A stretch of 64,000 nucleotides of DNA, taken from NCBI RefSeq assembly GCF_010093345.1, contig NZ_PDWT01000005.1, forward strand, positions 62,001 through 126,000, in the 5' to 3' direction. The DNA is from Pseudoxanthomonas yeongjuensis. GTDB lineage: Bacteria > Pseudomonadota > Gammaproteobacteria > Xanthomonadales > Xanthomonadaceae. Within the stretch, counting starts at the first letter, position 1, and each line of letters starts with the position of its first letter. A program made the position numbers and the translations under genes. The notes beneath the pieces were generated by a model. The model ran no database searches. It saw only the letters and a program-made list of their open reading frames with translations, and was not told the origin of the DNA. Below, in pieces: positions 8,751 to 19,780 of the stretch.

Positions 8751-9380
8751 TTACAGCTTTTTCCAGCCAAGCCCTTCGCCACGCCGGTAATAGACCGCCA
8801 GCGCGCGTCCATACAGCCCGCTTGCCGGTACGAAACCGAAGAACCGGCCATCGTGGCTGTTGCCACGCGCATCGCCCAGCATCAGCACCTGGCCTGCCGG
8901 CACCGTGATCGCATGCAGGTCCGGACCTCCGCCGTAGGCGAGATTGAGGCGCGCGCGATGCTGCTCGAACAGTTCGGTATCCGCCTGGTCCAGCGCCTGC
9001 ATCGCCACGCCGTTGATGCTCAGCCGGCCTTCGACCAGGTCCACTTCGTCGCCGGCCACCGCCGCCACGCGCTTGATCAGGCGCACGCCGTCCTCCGGCG
9101 AATCGAAGATCGCGATATCCCCGCGCTCGGGCTTGCCGGTCGCCAGTAGCTGCACGTCGGTGAACGGCAGGCGCACGCCGTAGGCGCGCATGTCTACCGC
9201 CACCCGGTCGCCGACCTCCAGGGTGTGCTCCATCGAACCCGACGGCACGTAGTAATGATTGGCGAAGGAATCGCGCGCCGCGGCGAGCAGCAGCAGCATC
9301 AACAGCAGTTGCGGCAGTTCGGACCTCAGCCAGCGGGCAACCGGCTTGCGGCCTGGCGACGGCGTGGCGGTGGCATTCAT
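8751..9380 (-). CDS. lepB: Signal peptidase I (family S26)
   Basis: A 209-residue membrane peptidase that removes signal peptides on the outer face of the inner membrane. One N-terminal transmembrane helix (about residues 21-38) is followed by the catalytic serine in YVPSGSMEHTL (S49), the lysine base in RLIKRVAAVAGD (K103) and the family box near the C-terminus (MLGDARGNSHDGRFFGFV). It is shorter than E. coli LepB because the second N-terminal helix and the large insert are absent. It may be a second, minor signal peptidase, because it is not linked to lepA, rnc or era here. Confidence 0.88.
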   Translation of the reverse strand: MNATATPSPGRKPVARWLRSELPQLLLMLLLLAAARDSFANHYYVPSGSMEHTLEVGDRVAVDMRAYGVRLPFTDVQLLATGKPERGDIAIFDSPEDGVRLIKRVAAVAGDEVDLVEGRLSINGVAMQALDQADTELFEQHRARLNLAYGGGPDLHAITVPAGQVLMLGDARGNSHDGRFFGFVPASGLYGRALAVYYRRGEGLGWKKL

Positions 9381-9458
9381 GGCATGTCCGGTGGGGGCTA
9401 CGTCAGTGAATGTCCGCCATCGGCGGCCTGCGGGGCATGTGCCATGGGTAATAGCGGC

Positions 9459-10007
9459 TCAGCGGATCCGCGCGGGATTGCCCGCCACTGTCGCGGCCGC
9501 CGGCACATCGCGGGTCACCACGCTGCCGGCGCCGATCAGGGCGTCGTCGCCGATGCTCACGCCGGGCAGGATGATCGCGCCGCCGCCGATCCAGACGTTG
9601 CGGCCGATGCGCACCGGCTTTCCGGATTCGAGGCCGGTGCTGCGCAGCTGCGGATCGCGCGGATGGTCGGCGGTGTAGATCTGCACGGCCGGGCCGATCT
9701 GGGTGCCGTCGCCTATCGCCACTTCCACCACATCCAGGATCACGCAATCGAAGTTGAGGAAGACACCGGCGCCGAGATGGATGTTGTAGCCATAGTCGCA
9801 ATGGAACGGTGGCCGGATCACCGCGCCAGCGCCTACGCTGCCGAAGCGCTCGCGCAGCAATACATGGCGCGCTTCATTGCCGTGGTCGATCGCCGCGTTG
9901 TAACGCGCCAGCCAGGCCATGCTGGCGGCCTGATCGGCCTGGATCTCCGGCGAATCGGCGCGATACAGCTCGCCGGCCAGCATCTTTTCCTTTTCCGTCC
10001 TGCTCAT
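9459..10007 (-). CDS. Sugar O-acetyltransferase (maltose/galactoside acetyltransferase type)
   Basis: A 182-residue left-handed beta-helix acetyltransferase expected to transfer acetyl groups from acetyl-CoA to sugars. The N-terminus [20 protein letters not shown] matches the Maa/LacA N-terminal domain. The hexapeptide repeats follow, with the [12 protein letters not shown] block, the catalytic histidine in YTADHPRDP and the closing text [14 protein letters not shown] longer frame begins at 10193, but the start at 10007 has AGGAAA upstream and matches the family N-terminus. The natural acceptor is unknown. Confidence 0.88.
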   Translation of the reverse strand: MSRTEKEKMLAGELYRADSPEIQADQAASMAWLARYNAAIDHGNEARHVLLRERFGSVGAGAVIRPPFHCDYGYNIHLGAGVFLNFDCVILDVVEVAIGDGTQIGPAVQIYTADHPRDPQLRSTGLESGKPVRIGRNVWIGGGAIILPGVSIGDDALIGAGSVVTRDVPAAATVAGNPARIR

Positions 10008-10143
10008 GTGCGTTTCCTGCCCTGCGCCCGTTCGACGGGTATCGGACCACCTGCAGGTTGGCGTAGGCCGGCACCAGCCGCGCCGCGATCGAACCAAGGC
10101 GCCCTTTTCTCCAACGCTGCGCACCGCACGGAAGTCCATCCGC

Positions 10144-12318
10144 TCATGCGGAAGAGAGATTCGCATAGGCGAGAACCAGCCATTTACTCCCAACCTCGTC
10201 GAAGTTCACCTGCACGCGCGCATGGGCGCCGTTGCCTTCGTAGTCGGTGACCACGCCCTGGCCGAACTTGGGATGCATGACATTGGCGCCGAGCCTGAGC
10301 GGCGGCGCCTCGATGGCGGCGTGGCCGGGGTTGCGCGACGGACCCGATGAATACGTGCGCGACACCTGCACCTTGGGCCGCACTTCATTGAGCAGGTGCG
10401 GCGGGATCTCGCGCAGGAAGCGCGAGGGAATGCCGTACATGTCCTGGCCGTGGATGCGCCGGGTCTCGGCGTAACTCAGCATCAGTTTCTGCCGCGCACG
10501 GGTGATGCCCACGTAGGCCAGGCGCCGCTCCTCTTCCAGGCGTCCGCTTTCGTCCAGCGACTTGCCGCTGGGGAATAGGCCTTCCTCGAGACCGCCGAGG
10601 AACACCAGCGGGAATTCCAGGCCCTTGGCCGAATGCAGGGTCATCAACTGCACCCCGTCCTCGCCGGCCTGGGCCTGGCCTTCGCCGGCCTCGAGCGAAG
10701 CATAGGATAGGAACGCGACCAGTTCGCTCATCCCCTCGGTCTCTTCCTCGTCGCGGCGCACGAAGCGCGAGGCCACGGATACCAGTTCGTCGAGGTTATC
10801 AGTGCGCGAGTCCTGCTGGCCCTTGCTTTCGTTGAGGTAGAACTCGCGCAGGCCCGAGCGCATCAGCACGTGGTCGATCTTGTCCTTGAGGTCCAACGTG
10901 GCGGCTTCGACCGACAACGCCTCGACCAGGGCGATGAACCCGGCCAGCGCGTTGCGCGCGCGGCCGGCGAGTTCGTTGCCGATGGAGAGCTCGCGCGCCG
11001 ATTCGAACAGCGATTGCGACAGCGAACGCGCGCGCTTGCGCACTTCGTCCAGGGTGCGGTCGCCGATGCCGCGCGTGGGCGTGTTGACCGCGCGCTCGAA
11101 CGCCGCGTCGTCGGCGCGGTTGGTGATCATGCGCAGGTAGGCCAGGGTGTCCTTGATCTCGGCGCGCTCGAAGAAGCGCATGCCGCCGTAGACGCGGTAC
11201 GGCACCTGTTCGGCCAGCAGGACTTCTTCGAAGGCGCGCGACTGGGCGTTGCTGCGGTACAGGACGGCGGCCTCGCTGTAACTGCCGCCGTCGCGCACCC
11301 ATTGGCGGATGCGCTCGACCACGTAGCGCGCTTCGTCGACTTCGTTGTAGGCCGCGTACAGGTCGATGGTTTCGCCATCGCCGGTGTCGGTCCACAGCTG
11401 CTTGCCGATGCGGTCCGGGTTGTGCGCGATCACCGCATTGGCGGCATTGAGGATGTTGGCGCTGGAACGGTAATTCTGTTCCAGGCGGATGGTCTGCGCG
11501 CCGGGGAAGTCCTTGAGGAAACGCTGCACGTTCTCCACTTTCGCGCCGCGCCAGCCATAAATGGCCTGGTCGTCGTCGCCGACCACGAACACGTGGCCGC
11601 TGTCGCCCGCCAGCAATCGAACGAATCCGTACTGGATGGAGTTGGTGTCCTGGAATTCGTCGACCAGGATTTCGCGGAAGCGCGAACGGTAATGGTTGAG
11701 CAACGCCGGGTTGTCGCGCAGCACTTCATGCGCGCGCAGCAGCAGTTCGGCGAAATCCACCAGTCCGGCGCGGTCGCAACGCTCCTGGTACAGCGCGTAG
11801 GCGCGGCGCAGGGTATCGGTCCATTGATCGTCGCCGGGCTGGATGTGTTGCGCGCGGCGGCCTTCGTCCTTCTGCGCATTGATCCACCAGGCGATCTGCC
11901 GCGGCGGGAAGCGCGCCTCATCCAGTTCCATCTGCTGCACGACGCGCTTGGCCAGGCGCAGCTGGTCGTCGGAATCCAGCACCTGGAAGCTTTCGGGCAG
12001 TTTCGCTTCCTGCCAGTGCAGGCGCAGCAGGCGATGGGCGAGGCCGTGGAAGGTGCCGATCCACATGCCGCGGCTGCCGTTGCGCAACTGCGCATCGGCG
12101 CGGTGGCGCATCTCGCCGGCGGCCTTGTTGGTGAAGGTCACGGCGAAGATGCCGTGCACCGGCACGCCATGCACTTCGTTGAGCCAGGCGATGCGATGGG
12201 TGAGCACGCGGGTCTTGCCCGAACCGGCGCCGGCGAGCACGAGGTAATGCCCGGGCGCGGCGGAAACGGCTTCGCGCTGCGCCGGGTTCAGGTCATCGAG
12301 TAGGTGGGAGACATCCAC
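10144..12318 (-). CDS. uvrD: DNA helicase II
   Basis: A 724-residue superfamily 1A 3'-5' helicase acting in nucleotide excision and mismatch repair. Motif I is GAGSGKT (residues 30-36). Motif II is VDEFQDTN, followed by [12 protein letters not shown] (motif III), IRLEQNYRS (motif IV), [15 protein letters not shown] (motif V) and [15 protein letters not shown] (motif VI). The C-terminal tail ends in a small beta domain ([24 protein letters not shown]), as in UvrD proteins that contact RNA polymerase. It reads toward the acetyltransferase gene, 137 bp away. Confidence 0.96.
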   Translation of the reverse strand: MDVSHLLDDLNPAQREAVSAAPGHYLVLAGAGSGKTRVLTHRIAWLNEVHGVPVHGIFAVTFTNKAAGEMRHRADAQLRNGSRGMWIGTFHGLAHRLLRLHWQEAKLPESFQVLDSDDQLRLAKRVVQQMELDEARFPPRQIAWWINAQKDEGRRAQHIQPGDDQWTDTLRRAYALYQERCDRAGLVDFAELLLRAHEVLRDNPALLNHYRSRFREILVDEFQDTNSIQYGFVRLLAGDSGHVFVVGDDDQAIYGWRGAKVENVQRFLKDFPGAQTIRLEQNYRSSANILNAANAVIAHNPDRIGKQLWTDTGDGETIDLYAAYNEVDEARYVVERIRQWVRDGGSYSEAAVLYRSNAQSRAFEEVLLAEQVPYRVYGGMRFFERAEIKDTLAYLRMITNRADDAAFERAVNTPTRGIGDRTLDEVRKRARSLSQSLFESARELSIGNELAGRARNALAGFIALVEALSVEAATLDLKDKIDHVLMRSGLREFYLNESKGQQDSRTDNLDELVSVASRFVRRDEEETEGMSELVAFLSYASLEAGEGQAQAGEDGVQLMTLHSAKGLEFPLVFLGGLEEGLFPSGKSLDESGRLEEERRLAYVGITRARQKLMLSYAETRRIHGQDMYGIPSRFLREIPPHLLNEVRPKVQVSRTYSSGPSRNPGHAAIEAPPLRLGANVMHPKFGQGVVTDYEGNGAHARVQVNFDEVGSKWLVLAYANLSSA

Positions 12319-12327
12319 TACGTGAGT

Positions 12328-12960
12328 TTAATGCGCAGCGGCCTTGGCCTTGTGATTGTCGTTCTGCATCAGTTTGTCGGTCCAGGCGATGCCGATGGCC
12401 GAAAGGATGAAGACCGTGTGGATGATCGTCTGCCAAAGCACGCCGATTTGCGTGACTGTCGTACAGGTTTTCAGCTTCGACTGCGCGGCACTGGCCATCT
12501 CGGCCGCCGCGAAGGCGTCGGCGGTACCGCAAAAAGGAAGCTCGCCCAATCCGCCCACCTCGATGAAGGTCTTGAGCAAGTGGATGGAGGAGATACCGAT
12601 AATGGCCATCGCCAGCTTCACCTTGAGGACTGAAGCGTTGACGTGGCTCAGCCATTCCGGCTGGTCGGGGTGGTTTTCCAGACGCAGACGCGAGACGAAG
12701 GTCTCATAGCCACCCACGATCACCATCATCAGCAGGTTCGAGATCATCACCACATCGATCAGACCCAGCACCAGCAGCATGATGTCCTGCTCGCTCAGGC
12801 TGATGGCGCCATGGACCAGGTGCCACAACTCCTTGATGAACAGCACCACGTACACGCCCTGGGCTACGATCAGGCCGAGGTAAAGCGGCAACTGCAGCCA
12901 GCGCGAGCTGAAGATCAGGGCAGGCAGGGGGCCAAGGCTTACGGGTTGCTTCTGTTGCAT
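12328..12960 (-). CDS. UPF0114 (YqhA/TIGR00645) membrane protein
   Basis: A 210-residue inner-membrane protein with about four transmembrane helices (near 28-50, 62-88, 112-135 and 175-195). The segments [21 protein letters not shown] and [23 protein letters not shown] are the recognisable core of the YqhA family, whose function is unknown. The insert of about 25 residues between the last two helices ([18 protein letters not shown]) is hydrophilic. It is 9 nt upstream of uvrD on the same strand and may be its first transcription unit partner. Confidence 0.88.
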   Translation of the reverse strand: MQQKQPVSLGPLPALIFSSRWLQLPLYLGLIVAQGVYVVLFIKELWHLVHGAISLSEQDIMLLVLGLIDVVMISNLLMMVIVGGYETFVSRLRLENHPDQPEWLSHVNASVLKVKLAMAIIGISSIHLLKTFIEVGGLGELPFCGTADAFAAAEMASAAQSKLKTCTTVTQIGVLWQTIIHTVFILSAIGIAWTDKLMQNDNHKAKAAAH

Positions 12961-13073
12961 GGGATCGGAATGCTGCGTTGCGGGAATGCGGCAGGTTACC
13001 GGCCGAGCGTGACGCTGCCAAGCACGAATCGCGGGCTAAACTCGCAATCCCCACGCCGCAACGAGTATGGAAC

Positions 13074-13790
13074 ATGATCGACCTGCACTACTGGCCCACC
13101 CCCAACGGCCACAAGATCACCCTGCTGCTGGAAGAGCTGGTCGATGCCGGCCATGCGCTGGAATACGCGGTCAAACCGGTGAACATCGGCGCCGGCGACC
13201 AGTTCAAGCCGGAATACCTGGCCATTTCCCCCAACAACAAGATGCCGGCCATCGTCGACCATGCGCCAGCCGATGGCGGTGCGCCGGTCAGCGTGTTCGA
13301 GTCCGGCGCGATCCTGCAGTACCTGGCCGAGAAGACCGGCCTGTTCCTGCCCGAGGATCTTCGCGGACGCACCGCGACCCTGGAATGGCTGTACTGGCAG
13401 ATGGGCGGACTGGGCCCGATGACCGGCCAGCGCGGCCATTTCCACGTCTATGCGCCGGAAAAGATTCCGTACGCGATGGACCGCTACGACCGCGAGGTCG
13501 CCCGCCTGCACGGCGTGCTGGACAAGCGCCTGGCCGACAACGCGTTCATCGCCGGCGACGGATACAGCATCGCCGACATGGCCAGCTATCCATGGATCGA
13601 CGCTTACGCCGGCCTGCCGCCGGATTTCGACGCCTTCCCGAACATGAAGCGCTGGTACGACGCCATCGCCGCACGGCCTGCGACCGCGCGCGCCTATGCG
13701 TGGGGGGAGAAAGTGAATCCGGATGCGGGCAAACCGATGAGCGACGAGGAACGCAAGCATCTGTTCGGCCAGGGAACGCAGAATCGATGA
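13074..13790 (+). CDS. Glutathione S-transferase, YfcG/YghU-like
   Basis: A 238-residue cytosolic glutathione transferase. The thioredoxin-like N-terminal domain begins MIDLHYWPTPNGHKI, and the TPNG motif is the glutathione-binding signature of the Nu-class (YfcG) enzymes, which act mainly as disulfide-bond reductases. SPNNKMPAIVDH and FESGAILQYLAEKTG complete the binding site. The helical C-terminal domain carries DNAFIAGDGYSIADMASYPW. The frame is open for 32 codons upstream, but the family N-terminus fixes the start at 13074. Confidence 0.88.
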   Translation: MIDLHYWPTPNGHKITLLLEELVDAGHALEYAVKPVNIGAGDQFKPEYLAISPNNKMPAIVDHAPADGGAPVSVFESGAILQYLAEKTGLFLPEDLRGRTATLEWLYWQMGGLGPMTGQRGHFHVYAPEKIPYAMDRYDREVARLHGVLDKRLADNAFIAGDGYSIADMASYPWIDAYAGLPPDFDAFPNMKRWYDAIAARPATARAYAWGEKVNPDAGKPMSDEERKHLFGQGTQNR

Positions 13791-13918
13791 CTTCGTCATT
13801 CCAGCGAACGCTGGAGGTGCTTTTCTACAGCCGCATGGCTGGTCATCCAGTTTGATCTTGGTCTTCCGGCATTTCGCGAAGATCAACATGGATCCCGGCG
13901 TACGCCGGGATGACGAAA
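13791..13918. repeat. Short inverted-repeat spacer
   Basis: The spacer carries CGTCATTCCAGCGAACGCTG near its start and CCCGGCGTACGCCGGGATGACG near its end. The outer CGTCAT/ATGACG and inner GCG/CGC pieces allow a hairpin, which is the common 'CGTCATTCC' type of intergenic repeat. No gene is seen in it. Confidence 0.5.
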
Positions 13919-13940
13919 CAGAATCCAACCGGGAAACGCC

Positions 13941-15266
13941 ATGCGCCACCTGATCCTCTCCCTGTTGCTCACCCCCCTCATCGCCTGCGCGACTCCACCC
14001 ATGCCCCCTCACGCACCCGTCGAAACAGCCAGCGCCGCCCTGGGCGGCATCGCCGAAGCGTATGTCCACCTGACCCTCGAGGCAGGCGAGCACGAACCAG
14101 GCTATGTCGACGCCTACTACGGTCCGGCGACATGGGCGGAACAGGCGAAAGCGGAAAAACGTTCCTTGCCGGACCTGCGCGCAGCGACCGACGGACTCAT
14201 CCAGCGCGCGCAAGCGATCGACACCGGTTCGCTCACCGCCCTTGAAATCCGCCGGAAGAAACTCCTCGTCGCCCAGCTGACCGCCGCCGCGACCCGCATG
14301 GCGATGATGGCGGGCGAGAAGCCGGCTTTCGATGACGAGGCCGAAGGCCTGTATGCATTGCGCCCCGTGCTGAAGCCGCTGGACGATTACGATCCGGCGC
14401 TGCAGCGACTCGAAGCGGTTTTCCCCGGCGATGGCCCGCTATGGCAGCGCGTCGATACGTTCGCCAGCACCACCGCGATCGCGCACGACAGGCTGGAGCA
14501 GGTGATGCATGCCTCGATCGACGAGTGCAAGCGCCGCACCCTGGCGCACATCGCCCTGCCCGCCGACGAGAAATTCACCCTGGAACTGGTCACCGGCCAG
14601 CCCTGGTCCGGCTACAACTGGTACAAGGGCGATGCGACCAGCGTGATCCAGATCAACACCGATCTGCCGGTGCTGATGAGCCGCGCGGTCGACCTGGGTT
14701 GCCACGAAGGCTATCCGGGACACCACGTGCTGAACATGCTGCTGGAGCAACGCCTGTACCGGCAGCGCGGCTGGATCGAGTTCACCGTGTATCCGCTGTA
14801 CAGCCCGATGTCGCTGATCGCCGAGGGTTCGGCCAATTTCGGCATCGAACTGGCCTTCCCCGGCGAAGAGAAACTGGCGTTCGAACGCGACGTGCTGTAT
14901 CCGCTGGCCGGACTGGATCCCGAACTGGCCGCACGCGATGCGCAACTGCAGCAGGCTCGCGCCGAACTGGCCGGCGCACGACTCAGCATCGCCCGCGACT
15001 ACCTGGACGGCCGCATCGACCGCGCCGAGGCGGTGCGGCTGGCGCAGAAGTACCAGCTGATGTCGCCGCAGCGCGCGGAACAATCCATCGCCTTCGTCGA
15101 CAGGTATCGCAGCTACGTCATCAACTACGGGCTGGGCCAGGACCTGGTTCGCGCACATGTGGATGCCGCCGGCAAAACGCCGGAAGCGCGGTGGACGGCC
15201 ATGGAGCGGATCCTTTCGGAGCCGACGATTCCGGGGGATTTGTTGCCTGGGTCGGGCAACAAATAG
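13941..15266 (+). CDS. DUF885 metallopeptidase-like lipoprotein
   Basis: A 441-residue protein. The N-terminus MRHLILSLLLTPLIACATPP has a lipobox-like LIAC, so it is probably an outer- or inner-membrane lipoprotein facing the periplasm. The core is a DUF885 fold with the zinc-type motif HEGYPGHHV (H255), followed about 40 residues later by the acidic segment AEGSANFGIELAFP. The layout is that of M32/M2-like helical peptidases. It is shorter than the other two DUF885 proteins in the window and differs at the motif (HEGYPGHH rather than HExxPGHxxQ). The substrate is unknown. Confidence 0.85.
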   Translation: MRHLILSLLLTPLIACATPPMPPHAPVETASAALGGIAEAYVHLTLEAGEHEPGYVDAYYGPATWAEQAKAEKRSLPDLRAATDGLIQRAQAIDTGSLTALEIRRKKLLVAQLTAAATRMAMMAGEKPAFDDEAEGLYALRPVLKPLDDYDPALQRLEAVFPGDGPLWQRVDTFASTTAIAHDRLEQVMHASIDECKRRTLAHIALPADEKFTLELVTGQPWSGYNWYKGDATSVIQINTDLPVLMSRAVDLGCHEGYPGHHVLNMLLEQRLYRQRGWIEFTVYPLYSPMSLIAEGSANFGIELAFPGEEKLAFERDVLYPLAGLDPELAARDAQLQQARAELAGARLSIARDYLDGRIDRAEAVRLAQKYQLMSPQRAEQSIAFVDRYRSYVINYGLGQDLVRAHVDAAGKTPEARWTAMERILSEPTIPGDLLPGSGNK

Positions 15267-15296
15267 TCTGATTCAAGAAAGGTGAAGCCGCGACGC

Positions 15297-15435
15297 TTCC
15301 CTTCTCCCGCCGGGAGAAGGTGGCGCGCAGCGACGGATAAGGGAAGGAGCCACCAGTTGCGAAATGCTTTCCATGGATCGGAATTCTCCCTCCCTCATCC
15401 GCCCTTCGGGCACCTTCTCCCGGAGGGAGAAGGGA
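15297..15435. repeat. Inverted repeat with TTCCCTTCTCCC arms
   Basis: The left arm TTCCCTTCTCCCGCCGGGAG and the right arm CTTCTCCCGGAGGGAGAAGG enclose GCAGCGACGGAT and CATCCGCCCTTCGGGC, which are themselves complementary in part. A near copy is at 18457-18596 and a related element at 41536-41694. Confidence 0.8.
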
Positions 15436-15521
15436 AATCACTAGCGTGACCTCCGGCGCATTGCCCGCCTGCCGCCGAACGCGTAGGGTCGGCGATCCTC
15501 CTTTCCGCTGGAACCTCGCCG

Positions 15522-17312
15522 ATGAAGCCACTCGTCCTCGCCATCGCCCTGGCGCTGTCCGCACCGCTGCCCGTCTTCGCACAAACTGCGGCCCCCACCG
15601 CACAGGCCAAGCCTGCCGCAGCACCTGCCTGGGTGGAAGCCAGCAATCGCAATGCGCAGATCCTGCTCGCCGCGCAGGCGCCGTTCCAGCCGGAATACGC
15701 CAGCTTCTTCGGCATTCCCGGTTACGACGACCAGGTCGCCGACCTGGGCCCGGACAACGGCAAGCGCTATCGCGACGCGACCGCCAAGGCCAGGGCCGAG
15801 TTGCAGGCCAAACTGCAGTCGGAGCGCGACGCCAACGTCCGCCAGGACCTGGAGATCATGATCAAGGCCGCCGACGAGAACATCGAAGGCAGCACGCTCA
15901 ACGAGAAATACCTGCTGCCGTGGAGCGACGCGCCGCAGATGGTGTTCAACGGCCTCAACGGCCTGCTTTCGGATCAGACCCCGGCGGAGCGACGCGCCAA
16001 GGCGCTGGACCGGCTGAAGCGCTATGTCGGCCTTGCTCCCGGCAGCACCGCGATCACCACGCTCGCGCGGCAACGCTATGAAGAGAAGCTGTCCGACACG
16101 GCCTTGTTGCAGCCGACCAAACTGGAAGTCGAGCGCGCGGTCGGCAATGTGGATACCTATGTGTCGGGCGTGCGCGACCTGTTCGCCAAGTACAGGATCG
16201 ACGGCGCCGAGGAAGCGCTGGACACGATGGAGAAGCAGCTCAAGGACTACAACGAATGGACCCGCAGCGAGGTCCTGCCGAAGGCGCGCACCGACACCCG
16301 CCTGCCGCCGGAGCTCTACGCCTACCAGCTCAAGCAGTACGGCATCGATATCGATCCGGCCTTGCTGATGCAGCGCGCGCAACTCGAATTCATGGAAACC
16401 CGCGCGGTGATGCAGCAATTGGCGCCGTTGGTGGCCAAGGCCAAGGGCATCGACGCCAGCGACTACCGCGACGTGATCAAGGCGCTGAAGAAGAACAGCA
16501 TCGCCAACGACCAGCTGGAAACCTACTACCGCGGCATCATCGACCGGATCGATCCGATCATCCGCAACGAGAAGATCGTCGACGTGCCCAACCGGCCGAT
16601 GCAGATGCGCCTGGGTTCGCCGGCCGAAAGCGCCGCGCAACCGGCGCCGCATTTCCTGCCGGCGCCGCTGGTCGGCAACACCGGCCAGCAGGGCACGTTC
16701 GTGCTGCCGCTGGGCAACCCGGACAAGGACGGAAAGGGCAAGAACTACGACGACTTCAATTTCGACTCGGTGGCGTGGACGCTGTCGGCGCACGAAGGAC
16801 GCCCGGGCCATGAGCTGCAGTTCACCGCGATGGTCGAACGCGGCATCTCGCTGGCGCGCAGCATGTTCGCGTTCAATTCGGTCAACGTGGAAGGCTGGGC
16901 GTTGTATGCCGAAGCCGAGATGGTGCCGTACGAGCCGCTGGACGGGCAGTTGATCGCGCTGCAGTTCCGCCTGATGCGCGCGGCGCGTGCGGTGCTCGAT
17001 CCCAGCCTCAACCTGGGCCTGATCGATCGCGAACGCGCGCGCCAGGTGCTGGAGGAAGACGTGGGCCTGTCCGAACCGATGGCGCGCCAGGAACTGGATC
17101 GCTACACCTTCAACGCGCCCGGACAGGCCGGCAGTTATTTCTACGGCTATACCCGGATCATGGAACTGCGCCTGCAGACCGAACTGGCGCTGGGCAAACA
17201 GTTCGACCGCAAGGCCTTCAATAATTTCCTGCTCGACCAGGGCCTGCTGCCGCCGGACCAGCTGGCCAAGGCGGTGAGGGAAACCTTCATTCCCGCGCAG
17301 CGGCGCAAGTAA
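15522..17312 (+). CDS. DUF885 family exported metallopeptidase-like protein
   Basis: A 596-residue protein with a signal peptide (residues 1-21, ending VFAQ) and a DUF885 domain. The zinc-type motif is HEGRPGHELQ (H424) and the downstream acidic motif is GWALYAEAEMV, in the spacing expected for HExxPGHxLQ peptidases. The C-terminal region FYGYTRIMELRLQTE is also family-typical. It lies 255 bp after the smaller DUF885 lipoprotein on the same strand, separated by a repeat, so the pair may have arisen by ancient duplication. It is expected to act in the periplasm on peptides, but the substrate is unknown. Confidence 0.88.
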   Translation: MKPLVLAIALALSAPLPVFAQTAAPTAQAKPAAAPAWVEASNRNAQILLAAQAPFQPEYASFFGIPGYDDQVADLGPDNGKRYRDATAKARAELQAKLQSERDANVRQDLEIMIKAADENIEGSTLNEKYLLPWSDAPQMVFNGLNGLLSDQTPAERRAKALDRLKRYVGLAPGSTAITTLARQRYEEKLSDTALLQPTKLEVERAVGNVDTYVSGVRDLFAKYRIDGAEEALDTMEKQLKDYNEWTRSEVLPKARTDTRLPPELYAYQLKQYGIDIDPALLMQRAQLEFMETRAVMQQLAPLVAKAKGIDASDYRDVIKALKKNSIANDQLETYYRGIIDRIDPIIRNEKIVDVPNRPMQMRLGSPAESAAQPAPHFLPAPLVGNTGQQGTFVLPLGNPDKDGKGKNYDDFNFDSVAWTLSAHEGRPGHELQFTAMVERGISLARSMFAFNSVNVEGWALYAEAEMVPYEPLDGQLIALQFRLMRAARAVLDPSLNLGLIDRERARQVLEEDVGLSEPMARQELDRYTFNAPGQAGSYFYGYTRIMELRLQTELALGKQFDRKAFNNFLLDQGLLPPDQLAKAVRETFIPAQRRK

Positions 17313-17327
17313 GTAGGGAACGGCTTT

Positions 17328-17405
17328 TGTGGGAGCGGCGTAAGCCGCGAGCTCTTCAGGCACTCAAACGACCATCAAGAGCTCGCGGCTTACGCCGCTC
17401 CCACA
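17328..17405. repeat. Near-perfect palindrome (TGTGGGAGCGGCGTAAGCC)
   Basis: The 27-bp arms TGTGGGAGCGGCGTAAGCC...GAGCTC and their exact inverse enclose about 24 bp of unrelated sequence. It is among the most symmetrical copies of the repeat family in the window. Confidence 0.9.
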
Positions 17406-17428
17406 ATGTCGCTCCCACAGAAGCCGAC

Positions 17429-17857
17429 CTAAGGTTGCGCCGGTTCCGCCCCCGGCGGCACGTAGATCGCTACGCCAGCCGCTTTCTTCTGCGTGGTCGG
17501 GATGCCGATGCCGACGCCGCCTGCGCTATGGCGTCCATAACTGCCGGCGCCGACCGACATGCCGACCGGCGAACCGCTGGAACCCACGCCCATCAGGATC
17601 ACGCCGTTGGCGCCCAGCGCCGCGGCTTCGCGCTTGAGCCGGGCGACGGCGGCATCGGTCTGGCCCTGGGTGCCGAAGCCGACCGCGCTGGAGGATTCGA
17701 GCTGGGCGATTTCCACCGAGCCCGGCGGCGGCGTGGTGTAGATGCGGACCTGGGCCGGATCGACCGGCGGGCGCGCCTGCCCGAGCATGACCTTGGAGGT
17801 GCCGGCGCAGGCCGTCAGGGCGAGGACGAAGAGGACGAGTGCGGGACGAAGGCTCAT
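17429..17857 (-). CDS. Small lipoprotein of unknown function
   Basis: A 142-residue protein with a clean lipoprotein signal ([17 protein letters not shown], lipobox LTAC) and a ribosome binding site (AGGGAGC) upstream. The mature part begins with a beta strand pattern VRIYTTPPPGSVEIAQLESSS and a helix with DAAVARLKREAAALGANGVILMG. This resembles the YbjQ/RcsF-like 'ANGVI' fold in which a heptad helix packs on strands. The C-terminal half is Gly-rich. I cannot name the family with confidence. The frame is open upstream to 17977, but the signal peptide fixes the start. Confidence 0.7.
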   Translation of the reverse strand: MSLRPALVLFVLALTACAGTSKVMLGQARPPVDPAQVRIYTTPPPGSVEIAQLESSSAVGFGTQGQTDAAVARLKREAAALGANGVILMGVGSSGSPVGMSVGAGSYGRHSAGGVGIGIPTTQKKAAGVAIYVPPGAEPAQP

Positions 17858-18024
17858 GGCGGTGCTCCCTGGAACAGGGACCAGATGATCGGTCCGAGGG
17901 ACTGAATGCTCGCACACCCGTTGCCCGCCTGGCGGTGACGGCGTCCGTATTCCATGACCATCGGGTCTCGGGGCCACGGCGGTCGGGGGTTATAGTCGAC
18001 CCCATTCAACCAAGGAGCAAACTC

Positions 18025-18273
18025 ATGGGCCTGATCAGTGTGTTGTGGGGCGTAGTGGCCATGATCTGGATGGTGCTGGCGCTGATTCCGCTACTGGGCT
18101 GGGGCAACTGGTTCCTGATTCCGTTCGCCGCGGTCGGCGCGGTCATCGCCGCCATCGGCATCCTGTTCACTTCCAGCGCCAAGACCGGGCGTGCCAAGGC
18201 CGGCCTGCTGCTCAATGGCATCGTCATCGTGGTCGCCATCGTGCGCCTGGGCATCGGCGGCGGGATAGTTTGA
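18025..18273 (+). CDS. Small two-to-three-helix membrane protein
   Basis: An 82-residue hydrophobic protein (MGLISVLWGVVAMIWMV) with transmembrane segments near residues 3-22, 28-48 and 62-80. A strong ribosome binding site (AAGGAG, 7 nt before the ATG) supports translation. The segment FTSSAKTGRAKAGLLLNGIVIVVAIVRLG resembles DUF4190-type or small 'permease-like' proteins, with no known function. It is divergent from the lipoprotein gene. Confidence 0.7.
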   Translation: MGLISVLWGVVAMIWMVLALIPLLGWGNWFLIPFAAVGAVIAAIGILFTSSAKTGRAKAGLLLNGIVIVVAIVRLGIGGGIV

Positions 18274-18456
18274 TCCGCGTGTGGGAGCGGCTTCCAGCCG
18301 CGAGCTCCTGCTCTTGTCTGGCCCGGAAATCATCTTGCCGGAGCGAATCGAAGCTTCCGTAGGAGCGACGTGAGTCGCGAAATGTCGGCGAATTAAACAT
18401 CCAATCCGGCAGGGTCTCCTTCGCGACTCACGTCGCTCCTACGCGTTGGTAGACGC
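18274..18456. repeat. Repeat-filled spacer, first part (GTAGGAGCGACG palindrome)
   Basis: A half-element GTGTGGGAGCGGCTTCCAGC lies at 18280-18306. A full palindrome follows at 18360-18442, with arms GTAGGAGCGACGTGAGTCGC and its inverse around about 40 bp. No ORF is credible in this 367-bp gap before hemB. Confidence 0.85.
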
Positions 18457-18596
18457 TTCCCTTCTCCCACCGGAAGAAGGTGGCGCGCAGCGACGGATGA
18501 GGGAAGGAGAATAAGTAACCCAGTAATTTCAGCAGAATCTGATAGCTCACTCCCTCATCCGCCCTTCGGGCACCTTCTCCCGGAGGGAGAAGGGAA
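18457..18596. repeat. Second copy of the TTCCCTTCTCCC inverted repeat
   Basis: Nearly identical to 15297-15435 in both arms and in the GGTGGCGCGCAGCGACGGAT block. Only the central 40 bp differ. It ends 45 bp before the hemB start. Confidence 0.85.
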
Positions 18597-18625
18597 AAGC
18601 GCGCAGGCGTATCATTCGCGCATAG

Positions 18626-19630
<1,005 letters not shown>

Positions 19631-19633
19631 CCT

Positions 19634-19780
19634 GTAGGAGCGGGCCTTGCCCGCGATGCTTCCGCCTTTGCCTTGTCCCCCAAGGAGACTTCCTTCGGTG
19701 CGTAGAGCCGAGCTTGCTCGGCTGCTTTCCGCGAAGATCAAGAGCAGCGATCAAGAGCAGCCGAGCAAGCTCGGCTCTAC
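19634..19780. repeat. Two adjacent repeats: GTAGGAGCGGGCC half-element and GTAGAGCCGAGC palindrome
   Basis: A single left arm GTAGGAGCGGGCCTTGCCCG lies at 19634. A full palindrome follows at 19702-19780 (GTAGAGCCGAGCTTGCTCGG and its inverse). The last bases of the palindrome supply the TAG stop codon (19779-19777) of the convergent PD40 gene. Confidence 0.85.
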